Assembly (NCBI GenBank): GCA_052148155.1
Contig: JBKQIY010000130.1
Span: forward strand, 1 to 6,959
Length of the DNA: 6,959 nucleotides
Origin: JBBQER01 sp052148155
Lineage (GTDB): Bacteria; Actinomycetota; Acidimicrobiia; IMCC26256; PALSA-610
Direction: 5' to 3'
Position 1 is the first letter of the stretch. Each line of letters begins with the position of its first letter. Shown here piece after piece: positions 1-6,206 of the stretch. The notes under the pieces were generated by a model that was given only the letters and a program-made list of their open reading frames with translations, had not been told where the DNA came from and searched no databases. A program made the translations under genes and the position numbers.

Positions 1-336
1 CAAGGTCAAGGCCGTGTCCATGACCCACCAACCGAGAAGCGCCAGATCCGGCTCGACCGGAAGTACGCCCCCCTTCGCCGCGTCGCCGTCAACCGTCGTG
101 ATCCAGCGCGTGCCGTCGAGCTGCGCGGCTACACCGACCCAGCCACCGTCAAGTTCGACGAACTCCGACGACGCGTCGAGAACCTGCTCGACCCGATCAG
201 CACCCTCAGGACCGAGATCGATCCCGGCGCTTCGCAGTTCGCCGGCGAGCGCGGCGGAAGTCACGCACCGTCGACCAAGTGCGTCAACCGCCAAGCGGCG
301 GATCCGATGATCACTCGCAGGTAGCACCGTCACCAT
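1..336 (-). CDS. Hypothetical protein, C-terminus cut by window edge
   Basis: An open frame of 112 codons starts at ATG (336-334) and is still open at base 1, so the C-terminus is missing. It reads MVTVLPASDHRIRRLAVDAL and continues with stretches such as ALAGELRSAGIDLGPEGADR, VEQVLDASSEFVELDGGWVG and PVEPDLALLGWWVMDTALTL. The composition is normal for an actinobacterial protein: acidic, few Arg runs, and coherent helix-strand alternation. The first 60 residues look like a small winged-helix-type fold. From memory, the pattern 'AGIDLGP...VLD...FVELDGGWVG...LDGTRW...PDLALL' resembles the region before the SEC-C metal-binding motif in actinobacterial proteins. No SEC-C cysteines are visible because the end is missing, so this is a weak family guess. 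No clear SD precedes the ATG; GTG at 333 is an alternative start. The ATG overlaps, as TGATG, the stop of the shifted frame that runs on from the integrase remnant. The opposite strand is also open here but reads as low-complexity Ser/Pro/Arg sequence typical of a shadow frame. Confidence 0.6.
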   Translation of the reverse strand, partial: MVTVLPASDHRIRRLAVDALGRRCVTSAALAGELRSAGIDLGPEGADRVEQVLDASSEFVELDGGWVGVAAQLDGTRWITTVDGDAAKGGVLPVEPDLALLGWWVMDTALTL

Positions 337-421
337 CAGAGTCTCGCACCCACGCTTGGTACCTCAACAACTCGTAGAACACCTCGACGAACCGGGCTGG
401 CCCGTGCCGATCTCCAGGACG

Positions 422-473
422 GGTAGGTCTGCACGGTAGGTCTGCACGGTAGGTCTGCACGGTAGGTCTGCAC
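422..473. repeat. Four perfect tandem copies of a 13-bp repeat
   Basis: The unit GGTAGGTCTGCAC occurs four times head to tail without mismatch at 422-434, 435-447, 448-460 and 461-473. The flanks diverge at once, apart from one extra G before the first copy. Because 13 is not a multiple of three, each copy gained or lost changes the reading frame of anything translated across it. The array sits immediately 3' of the recognisable end of the minus-strand integrase remnant. Perfect identity suggests a recent origin, for example by replication slippage, or selection. It resembles short iterons only in being tandem; no replication gene is visible. Confidence 0.95.
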
Positions 474-479
474 GCAAGC

Positions 480-1066
480 TGCAACCCGCTGCAACGCACC
501 GAACTGGTCGTCGAGATGCGAGCCAAGCCCATCAAGATCGTCCTCGAACAGATGCTAGATGCGCAGGGTCAGCGCGGGTCACGATGGCCAAGTTGGGTCT
601 GAATCATCTTCACCGACGCCCCTGCCTGCGCTGCCAGTGATGCGTACGTATGGCGAAGCGAGTGGACGGGCAACGGCGACTCAAGTCCGGCCTTCTCAAC
701 CCCACGATCCCAGTGGCGCCGCCGAAGGCTCGAATAGCGAAGTGGTCCAGTGGTGCCAGAGGTGAAGACGAGTGCTGACGCATCGGCACCGACGCGCTCC
801 TCAAGGTGCCGTTCGAGACACGCAGTCACGAACTTGGGAACCACAACCACACGGTCTTGATGGGTCTTGGTTGGGCCGAAGTGGAAGTGTCCGTTGACCT
901 CGGCGAGGGACTCTGAGATGAGTGCCCGTCCGGGACGAGGCGTGCCGGTTCCACCAGAGGTGAAGAGAAGGACGCCATCGTTCGGCAGCAAATCCGTGTA
1001 GCCGACGACGGCACCAGTGCGACGACACCGCTCCGGGTCACCCGCGTGATCATGGACGTCCGTCAA
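480..1066 (-). pseudogene. Tyrosine recombinase (phage integrase) remnant, frameshifted and without catalytic Tyr
   Basis: The minus-strand frame from 1066 to 569 becomes recognisable at about base 931 (RALISESLAEVNG). It carries the integrase catalytic core: PTKTHQDR with the beta-hairpin Lys (residue 67 of the frame), the HSLRH box (His135, Arg138, His139) and LGH (His161). It stops at 571-569 just after GHRDP. A frame offset by one base continues the family pattern as LTLRI-stop-HLFEDDL. One extra base after the Pro codon would restore 'GHRDPALTLRI'. The TAG at 557-555 falls where the nucleophilic Tyr of the usual 'IYGHLF' is expected. Recognisable sequence (GSHLDDQFGALQRVA) ends near 480, next to the 13-bp repeats. 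The N-terminal arm-binding and core-binding domains and the first catalytic Arg region are absent or scrambled; bases 932-1066 stay open but match nothing I know. The gene is therefore inactive. It would once have catalysed site-specific integration or excision of a phage or integrative element. Confidence 0.85.
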
Positions 1067-1100
1067 ACCGGGTCAGGCCCAGTCTCAAGCGGTAAAGTCG

Positions 1101-1106
1101 TACACT
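1101..1106 (+). promoter_or_regulatory. Possible -10 element for leaderless acetyltransferase mRNA
   Basis: TACACT fits the actinobacterial -10 pattern TANNNT and ends 8 bases before the preferred GTG start at 1115. Transcription would then begin at or next to the start codon. No convincing -35 box lies 16-19 bases upstream. The same spacer shows no purine-rich ribosome site, which supports a leaderless start. The hexamer is short, so a chance match is possible. Confidence 0.35.
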
Positions 1107-1114
1107 CCTGCGCC

Positions 1115-1549
1115 GTGATCAGCAACGTGCGACCGGCGACCAGCGAGGACACGGAGTTCTGCTACACGCTGCACCAGCGTGCTCTCGGGCCAGTCATCGC
1201 GGAGGTATTCGGTGACTGGGACGACCCCGTCCAGCGCGCGTTTCACCTAGCGTGGTTCGACCCGCGTCGACTCCGCATCATCCAGGATCCGGTAGGAGAA
1301 CCGATCGGTGTACTTGACGTACAGGACCAGGCCGACCACATCTACCTGGCACGCATCCAGCTCCTGCCCGAGTACCAAAACCGAGGGGTCGGGACCGCGC
1401 TGCTACGTGGTCTGCTCTCCGATGGGCGCCCGATCCGGCTGCACGTTTTCACAGCCAACACTCGGGCCTGTCAACTCTTCGAACGACTCGGTTTTCACGT
1501 CGAAGCCGACTACGACGGTCGTCTCGCGATGACATCGCAAACCGGCTAG
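1115..1549 (+). CDS. GNAT-family N-acetyltransferase
   Basis: This is a 144-aa protein of the GNAT superfamily, which moves an acetyl group from acetyl-CoA to an amine; the substrate cannot be told. I chose the GTG at 1115 because homology-like sequence begins there (ISNVRPATSEDTEF, the usual 'IRPAT..D' opening strand). A frame opening at ATG 1046 would add 23 residues of atypical sequence. The acetyl-CoA pyrophosphate loop is Q88-N-R-G-V-G93 followed by TALL, after the strand IYLARIQLLPEYQ. The C-terminal motif is N115-TRACQLFERLGF127, typical of motif B. Length is normal for a single-domain GNAT. The gene stands alone, divergent from the integrase remnant and convergent with the acyltransferase gene. 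Its position beside a decayed recombinase suggests it may be accessory DNA, but this is inference. It could acetylate a protein N-terminus, an amino acid or an antibiotic. Confidence 0.9.
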   Translation: MISNVRPATSEDTEFCYTLHQRALGPVIAEVFGDWDDPVQRAFHLAWFDPRRLRIIQDPVGEPIGVLDVQDQADHIYLARIQLLPEYQNRGVGTALLRGLLSDGRPIRLHVFTANTRACQLFERLGFHVEADYDGRLAMTSQTG

Positions 1550-1554
1550 CAACC

Positions 1555-1568
1555 GCGCGTCGACGCGC
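1555..1568. repeat. Perfect 14-bp palindrome after the acetyltransferase stop
   Basis: GCGCGTCGACGCGC is its own reverse complement and begins 6 bases after the TAG of the acetyltransferase gene. It has no loop and no following T-run, so it is a poor intrinsic terminator as written. It could be a protein-binding site or could form a cruciform. In GC-rich DNA a palindrome of this length is uncommon but may arise by chance. Confidence 0.5.
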
Positions 1569-1801
1569 CCCTCTTCAAGTGCAACTAGCCCACCCCAGTG
1601 CTCGTCGATGTATCCAGATGACCGGCCTGCCTTTATCGGAGCAGATCTGGCGCGCGGAAGGACCGTGGGCTTGTTCAGCCGCCGCGTTCGCGTAGGAGTC
1701 GTGCCATGTTCCAGTAGTCGCGATGGCGCGTCATGAGGCCATCGGGCGGCATTCGCCCCGCAAACGAGCGCGCTAGAGGGGGCCGAGACCAGTTTGTTCG
1801 A

Positions 1802-1823
1802 TGCGCTGTTAGCTGAACGCGCA
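1802..1823. terminator. Possible bidirectional hairpin between convergent genes
   Basis: TGCGC-T-GTT pairs with AAC-GCGCA around the loop AGCTG. This gives 8 base pairs with a single bulged T. It lies between two genes that read towards each other, where a shared terminator would be expected. No T-run follows on either strand, so termination is only a possibility. Confidence 0.25.
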
Positions 1824-1876
1824 ACAGTTTCGCTGCGGGCTGTGTTCACGAGCCGCGCCCCTCGACTCCAAGAGCT

Positions 1877-1898
1877 CGCTTCAAGGTCGTTGAAGGCG
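1877..1898. terminator. Second possible hairpin between convergent genes
   Basis: CGCTTCAA pairs with TTGAA-G-GCG around the loop GGTCG. This again gives 8 base pairs, one bulge and a 5-base loop, the same layout as the hairpin at 1802-1823. For minus-strand transcripts leaving the acyltransferase gene, this would be the first hairpin met, about 130 bases after the stop. There is no T-run. Confidence 0.25.
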
Positions 1899-2024
1899 TG
1901 TTGAGTGGGCCTCGGCCTGCTGGTAAGTCTTGAACAGCGCCAGCTTGCGTGGTCTATGCGCGACTCGGAGTTGATGGGACTGCCGCGCGTACCTGCGGTT
2001 CTGCACGCCGGGTTGGCTTTGAGC

Positions 2025-3434
2025 CTACAGGTGCTCGAAAGTCACCGTGTCGAGTGGTGCGGCGAGCGTGGCGCTGGCTGCCGCGGTACGCGGGCCGTTG
2101 TCAGGTTTGCCCGTGAGCGCGATGACGTGTTCTCGAATGACTTCACGGCTCGCCTGCGCTGCCGCGAGTTCGTCGGGCCGGTCGCGTGTCACGCGGTCGA
2201 GTCGAGTGATCTCGCGTCGATCTACGAAGCGGTCTCGCCAAGCGAGCGCTGCGAGTCCTCCAAGCGCGCCGCCGACGGTGAGTGTGAGCGCGCGCCGGCT
2301 CCCGAGTCTGTGCGCGAGGTACGCGAATTCGAGCGTCCAAACGACCGGACAGAGGAAGGTTCCGGTCACGCCCATCGTCGTGGTCTTCCATGATTCGTGC
2401 GTTGCTCGCGTCTTCGCGAGTGCCGCTCCGAGAATAACTGGGGCGTTCGCGACGAGACCGAGCACTGCGGGTGGTCCGAGCAGTGCAAGATCCACGTCGA
2501 GGCGCGTCCGTTCTTTGTCCGACGGCTGGGAGAGCGACGGTGCCTTCCTCGCTCGTGAGATGCCGAGCTCGTCAAGATCCTTGTCATGGACGGCAACGGC
2601 CGCGGCGAGCTTGTCGTCGGGGGCGCCAGATCGACCGGCGGAGAGAGAAGTTGCTGATGCCAACTCGCGCCGGAGCTCGTTCCGGCGTGCAAAGGCGTGC
2701 GGGGCCTTGGCGTTGATGTCGGACGTCACGAGCGCGGCGACCCGATCGAGCAGCTCCGCTTCGGCGTGTGAGCCGTGGTTGACCGTGACCGCCGCGAGAC
2801 GGTCTGCGAGAAGATCAGTGAGCTCGCGTGCAGCTTTGCGGAAGTCGACGCGAGCCCGGTCGACCCATTCGTCGAGCTCTATGGGCTCGCCGAAGCGCAT
2901 CTCGACGTCAGATCGGAATCGGCCCCGATGCTCGTACACGATGCCGACGGGGACGATCACGATGCCGCGGACTGCCGCGTCGGTGGCTGCGCCAAGCGCG
3001 ATGCGTGCCGCGCCAGTTTTGAGCGGCATCAGCGCAGGTTCGAGGTGCATCTCGCCCTCCGGGAAGATCGCGATGTGGGCGCCGGCAGCGAGCGCGACGT
3101 GGCAGGCCTCGAACGTCGAGCGATTGTGGCTGGTGCCTGTTCCGTCGCGGCTGCGATGGATGGGGACGACGCCGCCGAGTCGGAACAGGACTCGTGCGGG
3201 CGCTGATTTCCACCACGAGGCCGCGGCGAGGAACTGTGGGAATCTCGGCGTCTTGGCAACGATCACGGCGATGTCCGCGAGCGCGTTGCTGTGGTTCGCG
3301 GCGAGGATGGCGGGGCGGTCGGTCGGCACGTTCGCGATGCCCGTGACGTCGGTGTGTCGGTAAAGGACATGGATCGCGGTGCGCGCCCATGCTTGGAGGA
3401 TCCGGTACGAAAGGGGCACGCGGTCTTGGGCCAT
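2025..3434 (-). CDS. PlsC-like lysophospholipid / glycerol-3-phosphate acyltransferase with C-terminal membrane region
   Basis: This 469-aa membrane acyltransferase is expected to transfer an acyl chain to glycerol-3-phosphate or a lysophospholipid. From ATG 3434 the motifs come in order: block I NHSNALAD (His48, Asp54) with five residues between His and Asp; block II GGVVPIHRSRDG (about 87-98); block III IFPEGEMHLEP (Glu126, Gly127) running into LMPLKTGAARIAL; and block IV IVPVGIVYEH...RFGEPI. The HX5D spacing and the FPEG...LPLKTGAARIAL pattern match, from memory, the fungal Gat1/Gat2-like branch (CDD LPLAT_AAK14816-like), not classical PlsC with NHX4D and about 240 aa. The extra C-terminal half has hydrophobic segments near 312-340, 352-375 and 382-400, then a charged tail. 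A GTG just before the ATG is an alternative start. The ATG overlaps the MMPL stop as TGATG with only a weak purine run (GAAGCGAG) upstream, so translation is probably coupled. Acyl acceptor and donor are unknown. Confidence 0.88.
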   Translation of the reverse strand: MAQDRVPLSYRILQAWARTAIHVLYRHTDVTGIANVPTDRPAILAANHSNALADIAVIVAKTPRFPQFLAAASWWKSAPARVLFRLGGVVPIHRSRDGTGTSHNRSTFEACHVALAAGAHIAIFPEGEMHLEPALMPLKTGAARIALGAATDAAVRGIVIVPVGIVYEHRGRFRSDVEMRFGEPIELDEWVDRARVDFRKAARELTDLLADRLAAVTVNHGSHAEAELLDRVAALVTSDINAKAPHAFARRNELRRELASATSLSAGRSGAPDDKLAAAVAVHDKDLDELGISRARKAPSLSQPSDKERTRLDVDLALLGPPAVLGLVANAPVILGAALAKTRATHESWKTTTMGVTGTFLCPVVWTLEFAYLAHRLGSRRALTLTVGGALGGLAALAWRDRFVDRREITRLDRVTRDRPDELAAAQASREVIREHVIALTGKPDNGPRTAAASATLAAPLDTVTFEHL

Positions 3435-5665
3435 CACAGGCTCGCTTCGAATTGGCGATCGAGGAGCGCTATCGGTTCATTCTCCCAGATTCCGAACCGG
3501 AGGTGCCACTGGCGCAATGACCGCGGCGACCACCAGTTGAGCCGGCCCGCGAGTCTCATGAACGCCGGGACCAGCGTGGCACGGACGAGGAATGCGTCGA
3601 CGAGCACGGCAATACCGAGGCCGACACCGAACGCCTTGACTAACGCGACCTGCGAGGTCGCAATGCCGGCGAACACGATCGTAAGCAACAGCGCTGCCGC
3701 GGTCACGATGCGGCCCGTCTTCTGCAGGCCGATCGCGACGGCGCGTTGGTTGTCGCGGTCGAGGTCATATTCCTCTTTGATGCGCGAGATCAGGAAAACT
3801 TCGTAGTCCATCGAAAGCCCGAACGCGATGCAGAACATGAGGATCGGCGTGAAGATGTCGATGCTTCCGGTCGGAGTGAAGTTGAGCAGGTGTGAGAAGT
3901 GCCCTTCCTGAAAGATCCACACCGTCGTCCCGAACGTCGCGGTAAGTGTGAGTAGGTTCAGAACGAGCGCCTTGATCGGTACGAGAATGCTGCCCGTCAT
4001 CAAGAACAGCAATACGAACGTTGCCAGCGCGATCAGGCCGAGAACCCACGGCAAACGGTCGAGCACAACCTTCCTGGTGTCAACGAGCTGAGCCGAAGTT
4101 CCTGCAACGAGGACGTGAAATGGCGCGCCGACGGCGCGAATGTCCCTTACCAACGTCTCGCCTTTGTTCGACAACGGCTCGACGTCGGGCACGACGGAGA
4201 GGTACGTACCTCGGTGCTCCGATTGCGGAGCGAACCGTTGCGCTAACGAGATCGGTGGCAGCGCAACGACCTTGCCACCGAGCATTTCATACTCGCCGGT
4301 CAAGGCGTCTACTCGGGCGACGCCCGGAATCGTTGCGAGTTGGCGGGCGAAGCGATCGATGCCGGCCTTGTCCGTCCTGGCTGAAATGTCGGGTAGCTGA
4401 ACCGAGAGCGCGTCGGCCTCTCGGCTCGCGAAGTGCTCACGGATCTGGTCGGCCGCGATGTGGCTGGGCATGTCGCGAGGTCCGACCCGGTCGTCGGAGA
4501 GTCCGAGATTCAGCTTGAAGAACGGGATCGCGAGCAGCAACAGGAACAGGCTTACGGACATTGCGTATACGACCGGGTGGCGCATCACCCGTTCGGCCTG
4601 GCGGCGCCAGAAGCCGCCGTCGGTCGGGTTGCCGGTCTTGAACAGGCGGTACTTCTCGACGCGGGGTCCGAGCACGGCCAGCACCGCCGGCAACACGATG
4701 ATCGCCGAGATGGCCGCGAGTGCGACGACCGCCACCCCGGCGTACGCGAATGACCGGAGATACGGGATCGGGAAGATCACGAGGGAGGTGAGTGAGATCG
4801 CGACGGTGCCCGCGCTGAACGCCACTGTTCGGCCCGCGGTCTGCATCGACCTGCCGATCGCGACCGGACTCGAGACGCCGCGTGCAAGCTCCTCGCGGTA
4901 GCGGGACACGACGAACAGGCTGTAGTCGATCGCCAGGCCCAAGCCGAGACCGGTGGCGAGGTTCAGTGAAAATACTGAGACGGTCGTGAGCTTGGCAAGC
5001 AACGTGAGGACCACGAAGGTGCCCAAGACCGCGAGCAGCGCGACACCGAGCGGTAGTAACGCGGCCACGAGGCTGCCGAATACGATCAACAGGGCCACGA
5101 ACGTGAACGGCGCGGTGAGGAGATCGGACTTCGCCAGGTCCTTTTGAGCCTGAACCGCGAGTTCGCGCGTGACTTCGACAGTTCCGGTGACGCCGGTCCC
5201 GACAACGTTTCCGCTGGCGGTGTATGCAGGAGTCAGGGTGGCAGCCAGCTTGATCTTGGCGTCGTCGCTGCCGCGCAACGACGCGACGATGAGCGCCTGG
5301 CGCTGGTCACGGCTGCGCAGCTGGGGCACGTCGCCCAGGGACCAATACGACGACGATGTGACGACGCCGGTCGCCCTTCCCAATCGCTGCGTGAGGGCGA
5401 GACCGGCTGCACGTACGTCCGGGCTGTTGACCGTGCCGTGTTTGGCGGTGACCACGATGACGAAGTCGGACTGGCCCGACGACGGGAACTGTTTGGCGAT
5501 GGCCGCCGCCGCCCTGCTCGACTCTGCGCCCGGATCCGTGAAACCACCCGTCGACAGCTTGTCGTGCACGCTTCCGCCGTACAGCGCGAACAACGGCACC
5601 GCGACCAACGCGACGGCGATTATCCACCACCGACGACGGATCACGAAGATCGCTAGGCGCCGCAC
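3434..5665 (-). CDS. MMPL-family RND transporter
   Basis: This 743-aa inner-membrane transporter belongs to the MMPL branch of the RND superfamily. Members move lipids, glycolipids or drugs using the proton gradient. The layout is the classical duplicated one. TM1 lies at about 13-30, then a periplasmic domain (about 31-180) and a TM2-6 bundle (184-332). TM7 lies at 365-384, then a second periplasmic domain (385-535) and TM8-12 (539-701). The conserved Asp-Tyr pairs thought to carry protons are in TM4 (GLAIDYSLF, D247-Y248) and TM10 (GLSMDYEVF, D620-Y621). Each is followed by the usual SR-x-x-EE-like turn. The tail LNWWSPRSLRQWH is typical of YdfJ-like MMPL proteins. The start is GTG 5665, preceded by GGGAGG. 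The frame stays open upstream for 174 codons, but that part is the mirror of the cyclic-nucleotide gene and unlike MMPL. It is the first gene of a leftward pair with the acyltransferase, which suggests a lipid substrate (inference). Confidence 0.92.
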   Translation of the reverse strand: MRRLAIFVIRRRWWIIAVALVAVPLFALYGGSVHDKLSTGGFTDPGAESSRAAAAIAKQFPSSGQSDFVIVVTAKHGTVNSPDVRAAGLALTQRLGRATGVVTSSSYWSLGDVPQLRSRDQRQALIVASLRGSDDAKIKLAATLTPAYTASGNVVGTGVTGTVEVTRELAVQAQKDLAKSDLLTAPFTFVALLIVFGSLVAALLPLGVALLAVLGTFVVLTLLAKLTTVSVFSLNLATGLGLGLAIDYSLFVVSRYREELARGVSSPVAIGRSMQTAGRTVAFSAGTVAISLTSLVIFPIPYLRSFAYAGVAVVALAAISAIIVLPAVLAVLGPRVEKYRLFKTGNPTDGGFWRRQAERVMRHPVVYAMSVSLFLLLLAIPFFKLNLGLSDDRVGPRDMPSHIAADQIREHFASREADALSVQLPDISARTDKAGIDRFARQLATIPGVARVDALTGEYEMLGGKVVALPPISLAQRFAPQSEHRGTYLSVVPDVEPLSNKGETLVRDIRAVGAPFHVLVAGTSAQLVDTRKVVLDRLPWVLGLIALATFVLLFLMTGSILVPIKALVLNLLTLTATFGTTVWIFQEGHFSHLLNFTPTGSIDIFTPILMFCIAFGLSMDYEVFLISRIKEEYDLDRDNQRAVAIGLQKTGRIVTAAALLLTIVFAGIATSQVALVKAFGVGLGIAVLVDAFLVRATLVPAFMRLAGRLNWWSPRSLRQWHLRFGIWENEPIALLDRQFEASL

Positions 5666-5667
5666 GT

Positions 5668-5675
5668 CCCTCCCT
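5668..5675 (-). promoter_or_regulatory. Ribosome binding site fixing the MMPL start
   Basis: On the minus strand AGGGAGGG lies two bases before the GTG at 5665. The gap is short, but this is the only purine run near the point where MMPL-like sequence begins. It decides for GTG 5665 over the long upstream extension. Confidence 0.6.
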
Positions 5676-5676
5676 G

Positions 5677-5704
5677 CGTCGGTCGACTGTCCGTCGGGTC
5701 GACT
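5677..5704. promoter_or_regulatory. Duplicated GTCGAC element, possible operator in the divergent spacer
   Basis: Two near-identical blocks follow each other: CGTCGGTCGACT (5677-5688) and CGTCGGGTCGACT (5692-5704). Each contains the palindrome GTCGAC (5682-5687 and 5698-5703), and the palindromes are 16 bp apart. They lie in the 112-bp spacer between the divergent MMPL and cyclic-nucleotide genes, 12-39 bases before the MMPL start. A regulator shared by both pairs could bind here. No certain -35/-10 pair could be assigned in either direction. Confidence 0.3.
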
Positions 5705-5765
5705 TTGCCGCGTCCTCGTGTAAGAGTTGAGTCGAGAGCGTACGCGGGTCTGCCGCGTCGCGCAC

Positions 5766-5773
5766 GGGGAGGG
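5766..5773 (+). promoter_or_regulatory. Ribosome binding site of the cyclic-nucleotide-domain gene
   Basis: GGGGAGGG contains a GGAGG core (5768-5772) five bases before ATG 5778. It decides for this start over an in-frame ATG at 5727, which would add 17 Arg-rich residues and has no such site. Confidence 0.75.
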
Positions 5774-5777
5774 CCGG

Positions 5778-6206
5778 ATGGGAGCCAAGCGGGAGCTCGC
5801 CGACCTGTTGGCCGACGTCGGACTGTTCTCGAAGTGCACCCCACGCCAGCGTCGGGCGATCGCGCGGCACGCGCAGATCGCCGAACTCCCCGCCGGGGTC
5901 GAGCTCATCAAACAAGGCGAGCCCGGCGACGCGCTGTTCGTGATCCTCGAAGGTGAGGCTCGCGTGCTACAGGCGGGCGTCGAGGTGAGCCGGATCGGTC
6001 CAGGCTCGTACTTCGGTGAGATGGCGATCCTGGACGGCGAGCCACGCAGCGCGACGGTCGTCGCCGAAACTGACGTGAAAGTGGCGGTGATCGGAATCCG
6101 CATGTTCCGGACGATGCTGCGCGAGTTCTCAGACCTGGCCGAGCAGCTGCTGATCGCGCTCGCTGGTGAGTTGCGCACCGCCCGCAAGGTTCAGGAGTCG
6201 ATCTGA
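5778..6206 (+). CDS. Stand-alone cyclic-nucleotide-binding (CRP-like) domain protein
   Basis: This 142-aa protein is almost entirely one cNMP-binding domain. An N-terminal helix (ELADLLADVGLFSKCTPRQR, from residue 6) leads into the beta-roll with KQGEPGDALFVILEGEARV (about 45-63). The phosphate-binding cassette is F79-G-E81-MAILDGEP-R90-S-A-T. Glu81 should bind the ribose 2'-hydroxyl and Arg90 the cyclic phosphate. R-S-A is also found in E. coli CRP, so cAMP binding is plausible. A C-terminal helix (about 107-137) ends the protein. There is no helix-turn-helix, kinase, channel or other output domain, so it is not a CRP-type transcription factor by itself. Start choice follows the SD at 5766-5773. 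Its stop overlaps the next start as TGATG. Since the next protein also begins with such a domain, the two may act together, for example as a regulatory subunit (inference). Confidence 0.88.
   Translation: MGAKRELADLLADVGLFSKCTPRQRRAIARHAQIAELPAGVELIKQGEPGDALFVILEGEARVLQAGVEVSRIGPGSYFGEMAILDGEPRSATVVAETDVKVAVIGIRMFRTMLREFSDLAEQLLIALAGELRTARKVQESI
6193..6197 (+). promoter_or_regulatory. Ribosome binding site of the downstream cyclic-nucleotide/phospholipase-like gene
   Basis: AGGAG lies eight bases before ATG 6206, inside the end of the preceding gene. The downstream gene can therefore initiate on its own as well as by coupling through the TGATG overlap. Confidence 0.7.

Larger units (their letters stand above)
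1550..2024. other. Non-coding gap between convergent genes
   Basis: These 475 bp lie between the ends of the acetyltransferase (plus) and the acyltransferase (minus). Open frames exist on both strands, for instance a minus frame starting at 1849, but their composition is Arg/Ser-rich without recognisable motifs, and no SD supports them. No tRNA or other RNA gene was recognised. The visible structure is a 14-bp palindrome and three short hairpins, listed separately where strong enough. The stretch may be old decayed coding sequence or simple spacer. Confidence 0.5.

Noticed and set aside
14..310. 98-codon plus-strand open frame at the left edge
   Set aside because: It is Ser/Pro/Thr-rich and opposite a more protein-like minus-strand frame that stays open through the window edge.
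422..473. CRISPR array or plasmid iteron origin
   Set aside because: The 13-bp units abut directly without spacers, there are no cas genes, and no replication initiator gene is visible.
1555..1568. Rho-independent terminator for the acetyltransferase gene
   Set aside because: The palindrome has no loop and no T-run follows it, so it was kept only as a palindrome.
1803..1822. Integron attC-like site suggested by GTTAGCT and AAC
   Set aside because: The GTTRRRY/RYYYAAC core sites do not match, and the spacing and overall attC structure are absent.
1403..1849. 148-codon minus-strand open frame
   Set aside because: Its last third is antisense to the acetyltransferase. The rest shows no motif, SD or family resemblance.
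2047..3363. 438-codon plus-strand open frame
   Set aside because: It is antisense to the acyltransferase gene, which has all four acyltransferase motifs. The plus frame is Ser/Ala/Arg low complexity with no domain.
5666..6187. 174-codon upstream extension of the MMPL frame on the minus strand
   Set aside because: It is antisense to the well-supported cyclic-nucleotide-domain gene, has Ser/Arg/Pro-rich shadow composition, and MMPL homology with an SD begins at GTG 5665.
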